A stretch of 64,000 nt of DNA from Penicillium oxalicum (lineage: Eukaryota; Ascomycota; Eurotiomycetes; Eurotiales; Aspergillaceae): NCBI RefSeq assembly GCF_001723175.1, contig NC_064651.1, positions 434,001 to 498,000 on the forward strand, in the 5' to 3' direction. The notes beneath the pieces were generated by a model. It was given only the letters and a program-made list of their open reading frames with translations, made no database searches and had not been told where the DNA came from. The translations under genes were made by a program, and so were the position numbers. Within the stretch, counting starts at the first letter, position 1, and each line of letters begins with the position of its first letter. Below are positions 56,305-64,000 of this stretch, in pieces.

Positions 56305-57826
56305 ATGTCTTTCCAGAACTTCGACACTTTCCCCAACCAGGACGCCGCCGCCGCCGGTGGTGCTCCCCCTCAGGCTGACACCACCATGACTGGCCAGCCC
56401 GACAACACCGGTGCTCCCTTCCAGGGTGCCGCTGGTGACGCTACCGCCGCCTCCGGTCCTCAGCAGGGTGCTGATGGCAAGACCACCCTCTGGTAGGTTT
56501 CCCATGATCCATCCCTCTCTTCGTGCTAGTACGAAGGAGGGAAACAGGCGCAGTCCCTGTCAACATGTGGTGGAGCGTCGTGTTTGCTAACTTGAAAAAA
56601 AAAGGATGGGTGAGCTCGAGCCCTGGATCGATGAGAACTTCATCCGCAACCTTTGGTTCCAGATGGGTGAGCAGGTCAACGTCAAGATGATCCGTGACAA
56701 GTTCTCTGGGTAAGACTTTGGATTCTTCCCCTACTGTCAAGGCGACGGAACCCTTAATGATCCTAATGATGATAGTAGGAGCAACGCCGGATACTGCTTT
56801 GTCGACTTCGCTTCCCCCGCCGCTGCTGCCAAGGCCCTGTCCTTGAACGGCACCCCTATGCCCAACACCAACCGCGTCTTCAAGCTGAACTGGGCTACTG
56901 GTGGCGGCCTTGCTGACCGCAGGTAAGAGAACGCTTTCCCTTGGTTTCTTGACCAACACGTGGCTGTAATCACAGTCCAAATGGTTTCTTTGCTATTTCT
57001 CCTATGGGGAGCCACCGATTGCTGACTTTATCTCTTTTGCTGTAGCCGTGATGACCGCGGTCCTGAGTTCTCCATCTTCGTCGGTGATCTCGGCCCCGAG
57101 GTCAACGAATATGTCCTGGTTTCCTTGTTCCAGAGCCGCTTCCCCTCGTGCAAATCCGCTAAGATCATGACCGATCCTATCTCCGGCATGTCTCGTGGCT
57201 ATGGCTTTGTTCGCTTCTCTGACGAGAATGACCAGCAGCGCGCTCTTACCGAGATGCAGGGTGTCTACTGCGGCAACCGCCCCATGCGCATCTCCACCGC
57301 CACCCCCAAGAACAAGGGCCCCGGCGTTGGTGCTGCCAACATGGGTGGCATGCCCGGCCCCGCTGGCATGTACCCCCCCATGGGTGGTCCTCCCATGGGC
57401 TTCTACGGCGCTCCTCAGCCCATGAACCAGTTCACTGACCCCAACAACACCACCGTCTTCGTCGGTGGTCTGTCTGGCTACGTGACCGAGGATGAGCTTC
57501 GCTCCTTCTTCCAGGGCTTCGGAGAAATCACCTATGTCAAGATCCCTCCTGGCAAGGGCTGCGGTTTCGTTCAGTTTGTCCAGCGCCACGCCGCCGAGAT
57601 GGCCATCAACCAGATGCAGGGCTACCCCATCGGTAACTCTCGCGTTCGTCTGAGCTGGGGCCGTTCCCAGAACAACTCCGGCCCTGCTGGCAGCCCCTAT
57701 CGCCCGGCTCCCCCTCCCCCTCCCATGTACCCCTCCATGGGCATGCCCCCGGCCCATCAGTATGGCGGGTTTGCCCCAATGAAGGTTAGCAGTCACCCCG
57801 GCAGCCCGGCCCCCGAACTCTCCTAA
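56305..57826 (+). CDS. csx1: Three-RRM RNA-binding protein (Csx1/Nam8/Ngr1 family)
   Basis: Four exons (56305-56492, 56605-56709, 56779-56922, 57046-57826) encode 405 residues. A 60-residue Ala/Gln/Gly-rich leader precedes RRM1 (about 62-143: LWMGELEPWIDENFIRNLW, AGYCFVDF). RRM2 (about 153-232) has FSIFVGDLGPEVNEYVL and SRGYGFVRF. After a Gly/Met/Pro-rich linker, RRM3 (about 281-355) has TTVFVGGLSGYVTEDEL and GCGFVQFV. The C-terminus is Pro-rich. This arrangement matches S. pombe Csx1 and yeast Nam8/Ngr1, which control mRNA stability and splicing. I chose the simplest ending, in which the last exon reads to TAA at 57826. An alternative intron (57785-57870) would splice directly onto a stop codon and remove the last 13 residues. 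The leader region upstream is long. Confidence 0.88.
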
Positions 57827-59802
57827 GGTTATCAGGCTCGGTCGGCTGACTAGTCAATGTTCTCTTCCAGTAAGCGCGTTCGTTCTTGATTGAAAGCACC
57901 AGCGGGAATCGTTCACATCGTTCCAACAATTGGGGGTCCTTTTCCTCACCCTGCCGCCCTTTTTTTGTTTTCTGACAAATCTTGCTCTTTTCTCCTCGCT
58001 CAGTCTTTGCGGTTTTGCCATTGCCCACTTCTCAATAGCCTCTCCGCGCTAAACAGCTTTTGATGAGCATGCTCCTGCTGTGCAACGCATATTTCGTTGA
58101 GCGCTTTCACTTTTAGCAAGATCTGAGCCGTCTCACTTGACCTCGTCTACCTTTTTCCTTTTTGTTGCCCCCTCCCTTCATGGTCTGCCTTGGGTTTTCA
58201 GAGGATCTACGGATTCCAATACCATCTCTATCTGGTTTCTGCTGTCCTTTCTCTTTTCTTACTTTTTTTTCATTTCTCTTCTCCAAATTATGTAACCCCC
58301 CCCCCCCCCCCTCTTCTCCCCTAAGCCGGCTTTCCTGCCAGGTCGGTATGTGCTTGCCCCTTCCGTCTGTTTCCGCACGCTCGATGCCCGTCTCAGTTAT
58401 TTCATGGATATCCTGCTACATTTTTCTCATTTTTCCCTCACCGATTTTCTCGCCAAAGATGGTCTGATTTTGCGTGTAACGGAAGCTCGTATTCTTTATG
58501 CGCTCTTTTTCGCTCTGATGCTTTATGGGCAGGCCTTCTGAGAAAAAAAGTTCTACTATACTTCCGTATCCGTCCATCATTCTCTTCGTATCTTTTTTCT
58601 TCAGTCTCTTCTCTTTCTTTTGGTCCTTATTGGATGAGCAGCCCAATTGAATTATGCTTCTTTGCTTTCGTATGGATTGTGGGCCTCTCTTTGGGCCCCG
58701 TGTTTGTCTCTTGGACGGCGTCCTCAGGGTACTGTTTTTGTTAGATGTGTACCAAAATGCTCGCTTTGCTTGGTATGTCTGATGTTGTTCGATCCCTCTT
58801 TCCTCGCGAACGATACCATTTTGTCCCTTTTAGGGGTGTTGTCAGGTTGATCTCATTATCCTGGCGTTCTTTAATTGCAGCCAGTGAATTTCACCTTGCT
58901 GCTCTTGTTTTCTGCGACTCTTGCTATCGATGATATCAATGCCGTCTTCTGGGGTTCATGTGGCTGGTGCATGTATGGATGTGAGAGAGCTAAAGTGATG
59001 CCATCTTTCTATTTTATGTGATATCTAGCTCAATCTACTTGCTAAGAAGGAGATCAAAATTTTGGATTTAGCACAGGCTCACTGGTAGTGGACTAGGTCT
59101 TGAATGCAGAGGAGTCTTAGAATCGTGTACGATACACCCTCGCGGGCGGTTAATCCTCTTGTCATTCCGGGTACTCAAGAGTTCGTTATATCGTGAATTT
59201 GACATACAGGTGATTGAATTGCCTGGTATGAAAGCCTTTCTCTGAAAGACTTTCATTCTTATATCGGTTATATCTATACACGTGCATACGACCTATAGGA
59301 GAGACATTTTTCGACTACCACGACTTTAACTTAGTAGTTAGCAACCCGTGAAATCATACTGCTTGCTAATAAGGTCTCACAAACTCCCTCTGCCTTATTG
59401 AATAGATTCACTCGAGTACCTGCTAGCCCAGATGAAGAATTTGTTTCACTTCCATTTGATATTTTCAAGCTATAGGCTTTGTATTTCAGAGACTCAATGT
59501 TTAATACCTGATCTCTTCCAGTCTCCCTGCCGTCACTAGTCCTGCCGTTCCTTCCTCTTCGATGATTGTTTGCTTCACAACTCTTCGTCTACCGACTTCC
59601 ACAGATCTCTCATGTTTGTTATCGAGAGAATCAATTCGAAGTAGCAGCCACGTGTACCGTCATCGCATAAATATTTCAATTCGCGACGCCCTCGTCTCTT
59701 TTCTCACTATATCTCGCACCACTCATTTTCAGTCCTACTTTTGTAATATCTTGCGATACAACAAAGATTTCAAGGCGACGTGACTACCATACTGAGATCA
59801 AA
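57827..59802. other. Intergenic stretch downstream of csx1
   Basis: About 2.0 kb without a supported gene. It is T- and C-rich, with a C16 run at 58296-58311 and many T runs, and is likely to include the csx1 3' UTR. The small frames at 58162-58467 and 59562-59783 lack motifs. The last 100 bases should be the promoter and leader of the next gene. Confidence 0.5.
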
Positions 59803-61722
59803 ATGCGCTACGACAACTGGGATGTTCTTCTTTATCCTGGCAACAGCAAAGTCCCTATCCAGGAGTTCAAAACTGACTGCCAGGTGGCTAGAGATGTGGA
59901 TTCGCCGTACCTGATCAACCATGACCTGGCAACTCGAGCAAGATCAAGCGGCGACCTTACCACTTGGGGTCGGGTTCCTGTTGTCACTTGTTTCATCGGA
60001 AGCCTCAAAGCGGGAGAACCAATGCGAGTCTCTATCTTCAGTTGGAGCCCTCCTGTGCCAAGTTCTATTACTTTGGCTACAATGCTTACCGGCCATATCG
60101 TCATCTTCGAGGCACGAGTCTTGATCGATGGTGCCTGTGTTGCGTAAGGGTTCTAGTTTCGATGCCCTGATTGTTTGGTAAGACACTGACACTCTTTTGA
60201 TAACAGAACCGACCTTTTCTCTAGGGATACCCAATGGCCATTCATTCTTGGTAAGTGCATATCCTGCACACCATACCGGATCCGATCATTAGTACTGACT
60301 TTCTTTGTGTACAGAGCACGCTTTCAGTACATATCCTCGCTTTTGTCTCTTGATTTACTTTAACGCGGTCTGATATTAACTTCTCATAGTTGACGACTAC
60401 AACGGTGATCCGCTCCTTCTCCGATTCCCCTCATTCTACCCTGAGACACTGACCATGTCTCTGAATGATGCCAATGAGTCCCTGGGTCGCATCAAGGTTC
60501 TCATCACGGAGTGTGTCTCTCATCCTGGTCACTTGCGTTCTTTTCAGCGCGTCAGGGAGACTGTCGTCTTCAATTTTCAACATGTCCCCTTGAGTGAGTG
60601 ATTGATTTCACTGTTTTTTCTCTTTCTATTTCCAACAGTGTCTCCGGCTAGACCTTTGTACTAAATTTGTCAATAGATGCCCTGGAAGACGCGCAGATCG
60701 CATGGCCAAACCCTTACATGTGGTTTCATCCACTACGTCAGCCATGCATCAATCCCCATGCGCGCAAGATTGACCAAGAGACATCCACCAAGGCAAAAGG
60801 CCGGGAAGATGCCTATCTTGAGCGTCATGTCTTCGGACCAGACGAGCAGGATGACAATCTGACACCAAGAATGGCATCGTACTTTCCTGTGACACCTAGG
60901 CCTGCAACCCTAAGGGCGACCACCGGTATTTCTGCTCGGCCCAGGACGCCCGGGAAGCCTGCAGAGGTCCAGGGCTATTCCTTGCTGGAAGACTGCGAGC
61001 ACACTCCACGGCCTCAGTTTCAGCACGGAAACTTCCGGCGTTACTCGGATGTGGCCTTTGCGAGTCTTCCGTACGGAAGAGCGCAACGAACCGAAAGCGA
61101 GCAGAGATACCCTTGGGAAGAACTCACTACGAATAGCGGGCATCCTCACATTGGCCAATTTCCACAAGCGCCCGCTCAGCATCCCCTAGTTGGTCGAGTC
61201 GCTCGAGAGAACGTTCCTGGGAACACCCGCCCATCCATCGACTATGGGCATGCCCGGTCCTCTCGAGACGACATCCCGATGCCTGACTACAGTTCCTCCA
61301 GCAGCCGTGCCACTTCCGGCATCTCCGGATCTAGTTTGAATCAAAGGATGCAACGCTCCGCCACAACTGATCGGATGTCCATTGACTCTTCCGATCCTCT
61401 TCGGAACCCGAAACTCGTGCACCACCTTCTTTCAGATCTACCCCATGATCTCCTGTATTTGAATGCTGATGATGATCTTTGTCTTTCCGGGCACCAGCTC
61501 ACGAGACCAGGAATTCTTGCTGGCGCTCTATCCGAGTCGACCCAAGCCACAAGCGTCGACTTATTCACTTCTTCAGGTCTCCAGAAACCATCGCAGATAA
61601 GAAGCCATGCCACATCTGGCTCTTCCATGGAAATTGACATGCCTTCTCCTCTACCTGAACCTGCGATGGACTCTTCAGAAGTCGATGCTGACCTTTCCAA
61701 CATGGATAGCAGCCAAAATTAG
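59803..61722 (+). CDS. Uncharacterised conserved fungal protein
   Basis: Five exons (59803-60143, 60207-60250, 60315-60326, 60390-60593, 60677-61722) join in consistent phases to encode 548 residues. The N-terminal 220 residues look like a folded domain: MRYDNWDVLLYPGNSKVPIQEFKT, VVTCFIGSLKAGEPMRVSIFSWS, IVIFEARVLIDGACVA, TLTMSLNDANESLGRIKVLI, then the block AQIAWPNPYMWFHPLRQP. The remainder is Ser/Pro-rich and disordered, with a possible short helical segment near RNPKLVHHLLSDLPHDLLYLN. I remember proteins starting MRYDNWDVLLFP...KVPIQEFKT as common uncharacterised genes in filamentous ascomycetes; no function is claimed. Exon 3 is a 12-nt micro-exon coding for EHAF across its borders. Confidence 0.75.
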
Positions 61723-63786
61723 GAGAGAATGGTGAGCTCTGGTGATGTTTCAAGGTTCTAGTGCGTGCGAAGCGGATGGAATGAATAATCACGGAACTTT
61801 GGCTGGCTGGATTGAGGACGTCCATTGTGTATCGGGATCGAATATGCATTTTGGGACATAAGGATGGACACATATCTTTTTTTCTCAATGATATTGTAAT
61901 TTAGGGAATAATGAAGCATGAAATATGCCATTCTCCAATCGTCCTGTAAATAATAGGTTATGAATACATGTCTATATGCATCATTTATCTTTGTTCATAT
62001 TTAATATCTTGGCTTAAAGTCCATGATAAACATCTGTAGCTATCCATCCGGGCAGCTTCCAAAATGATAGAAACATTCGATATCTTCAATAATCAAGACA
62101 GATAGGATAGATGCGAGTTAGAAGTGTCTTTACATGTTACCCACTTGCGATATCTATTGGTATTCCTGTCACTCTATAGAATTTCCCCTCTATTATAGGC
62201 ACTTTTATCTATTGCACTCCAACCTCTCTTTGTGCAATATACTCCACACAAACAGACTCTCATCATAGAATGATCTCCCTATGCGACAGACTAGTCCGAC
62301 TAGGCTGGACAAGGCATGACATGGGTCTAGAAATAGGGACATCAAGAGGATATTGACTAGATTAAATGATAACTTAGCGTATGCATTATCCTCAACGCTC
62401 TTAGTGTTAATATTACCCCGGCTACATAGCAGGTAAGACTGAAAGAGGTCATGAAAAGCTATATATACTCAACCTAAACTATCTAGCCAGGTAAAATGAC
62501 CTGGATGATATCAGAGACAGAATACAAATAATGTGTAAAGGATGATCTGTATCTTGATTTAATTCTGTGTGTGTGTGTGTGCTAACTAGGAAGAAAGTGT
62601 ACAGTATTTGTTCAATAAATACCTAAGACTTACATTAATACCCACTAATCAACCTTGGTAGAAGCGATGACTGTGAATTTTTGTATATAAGATATATTTC
62701 ATGTGAGTGACCTTGGTGTTGCCACAGTAGATCAATTATAGATGATGATCTGGTATATTTATTCTGCCGTGAACAAAGTATACTAATTCGGGTGGTCTGG
62801 CGTGAGGATTTCCCAGAAATGAGACTAAGATTGAGATGATCTCACGTGTATTAGAAAAAGTGTGTTTGTTACTGATATAGAAGATTAGCTGAAGACTACC
62901 TAGCGTGTGCTTTGAGGTCTAGAGGGGGGGGGGGGGGGGGGGGGGCGTGTTGCAAATTTAAGCATATGAATCTACATGAACACCTAGTGCAATCATAACA
63001 GCCCGGACCTTAAAAATTAGTGGATTGTTTCATAGACACCGTTCTGTAGTTAGATGGTCTTCTAGTAGTACTGCTTTCAATAACGCAGGGGAAGTTCATG
63101 GGACGTGAATCCTCCTGGGGGAGTACTAGATAGATACATATGACATGGACTGTTTGAGTGTTGAGCCCTACCAGTCTACAAATTAGCAATTTGATACCAG
63201 GGCTCGGCATGCCCGGCTCTAGATCTCTCGCTGTTCTATATTGCCAAATTCTATAGCCTCAAGCTCAGATTTCACCTAGCAGTTCTCCAGGATAACACCC
63301 AAGAGTAATTTCTCTGGACTCCTCTGGCTTCTGAGGAACGTCTTGTCCTGCACTGACCTGACCTTCTGGACCGGAATGAATGATTGTCCGAAGTCATCAA
63401 ATGTTTGCTCGTGACATCGAATTTTCTGTCGCGCTCTGCCACCGTCCATCATCGCCAATGTTTGCTTCGCTTAAATGACAGAAACACCGAGAAGCTCGCC
63501 TATACGTCTTCCCAAATAGGAAATCAACACACACTCGCTAGCGCGAACCCCCGGGGTATTTGAGAACGCTTAACTCACCCTCATCCCGACTTTTTGCTCT
63601 CCCCCCCCCCCACCATCGTTTGACCTTGATCTCATTCATTGAAGCTTATTTCAACCTTCACTTGACTTCCATCAAGAATCTTCTTCATCTTTTTGATATC
63701 CTGCTTTGATATCTCCTCTTCACTTCGGTCTTGACATATCATCATCCATCCTTTGATATTGCCAATTTCTCTTGACTTTGTCCAAG
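61723..63786. other. AT-rich intergenic stretch
   Basis: About 2.1 kb without a supported gene. It is AT-rich, with a TG repeat (62566-62581), a 21-base G tract (62925-62945) and a C11 run at about 63601-63611. The last 200 bases are pyrimidine-rich with repeated ttgatat-type words (for example 63697-63712 and 63753-63762) and lead into the final gene. Confidence 0.5.
62925..62945. repeat. 21-base G homopolymer
   Basis: An uninterrupted run of 21 G, preceded by taga and followed by cgtgttgc. It is the third such tract in the window. The length is approximate because homopolymers are read poorly. Confidence 0.9.
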
Positions 63787-64000
63787 ATGTCAAGCCCTGT
63801 CAAGCCTGAGTTGGAGGGTGCCTCAAGCCCTTCGAAGGTGGCTGGTGTTGAAGACAAGCACCAAAGTGATGTTGTCCATGCCGATACACCTATGCTTGGT
63901 CAAGATGTGTCCGGGGTCAATGTCCTGTCTCGAGAGGGTAATGCTCCGGACTTGATCCAGTCCAAGCAACGTATGACGGGTAAGCACACTGTCCTGATAA
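63787..64000 (+). CDS. First exon of a gene leaving the window
   Basis: An ATG at 63787 opens a frame of 64 codons plus one base, up to a good donor (ggtaagc) at 63980. The peptide begins MSSPVKPELEGASSPSKVAGVEDK and ends SKQRMT; it is hydrophilic and low complexity, as is common for N-termini of fungal regulatory proteins. A pyrimidine-rich leader with ttgatat words precedes it. The gene continues beyond the window and I do not recognise it. Confidence 0.6.
   Translation, partial: MSSPVKPELEGASSPSKVAGVEDKHQSDVVHADTPMLGQDVSGVNVLSREGNAPDLIQSKQRMTGKHTVLI

Noticed and set aside
57002..57796. 264-codon frame antisense to csx1
   Set aside because: His/Gly/Ala-rich shadow of strongly C-ending codons in the RRM gene.
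1..64000. CRISPR array, rRNA genes, intact transposon, phage or plasmid features
   Set aside because: No regularly spaced direct repeats, rRNA sequence, transposase, reverse transcriptase or integrase domains were seen in the frames examined.

Overview
The window looks like nuclear DNA of a filamentous ascomycete, most likely Eurotiales (Aspergillus/Penicillium type). Genes carry many short GT-AG introns (about 50-100 nt) with RCTRAC-like branch points. The gene set is fungal: GID ligase subunit, Zn2Cys6 regulator, CCHC zinc-knuckle protein, INO80 Ies4-like protein. A tRNA-Pro family carries introns after position 37. No bacterial operon, CRISPR array, virus or intact transposon was seen. Exon joins were worked out by eye from splice sites, reading phase and remembered family conservation; no search was run.

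Layout. 1.4-11.9 kb: RNA polymerase I subunit Rpa43 (-), a membrane J-domain protein (+), an Ies4-like INO80 subunit (+) and a Gid1/RanBPM-type GID subunit (+). 11.9-21.6 kb: a gene-poor stretch whose only clear genes are five tRNA-Pro(AGG) copies, two on + and three on -, with identical mature sequence, related flanks and drifting introns. 21.6-27.1 kb: a large coiled-coil protein of unknown function, an Efm3/FAM86 methyltransferase (-), and ribosomal protein eS24 (+) divergent from it. 27.1-36.6 kb: two long non-coding stretches around a Zn2Cys6 transcription factor (-). 36.6-50.4 kb: a dense + strand block with cyclophilin-RRM protein Cyp6, UDP-GlcNAc pyrophosphorylase, a Gis2/CNBP-like protein, Dmc1, Rrp7 and an unknown acidic protein. 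50.4-56.3 kb: a 6 kb stretch with no supported gene. 56.3-64 kb: a three-RRM Csx1-like protein, an unknown conserved-looking protein, and the first exon of a gene leaving the window.

The theme is housekeeping: ribosome biogenesis and translation (Rpa43, Rrp7, eS24, Efm3, tRNA-Pro, Gis2), RNA handling (Cyp6, Csx1), protein turnover and folding (Gid1, J protein), chromatin (Ies4), cell-wall precursor supply (Uap1) and meiotic recombination (Dmc1).

Two conserved genes, uap1 and dmc1, each carry a single-base frameshift in otherwise intact exons. Other points of interest are the tRNA-Pro cluster, a 22-bp perfect palindrome covering the branch point and 3' splice site of the last cyp6 intron, two 12-nt micro-exons, and three intergenic G tracts of 20-21 bases. 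I found no clearly undescribed multi-gene system.
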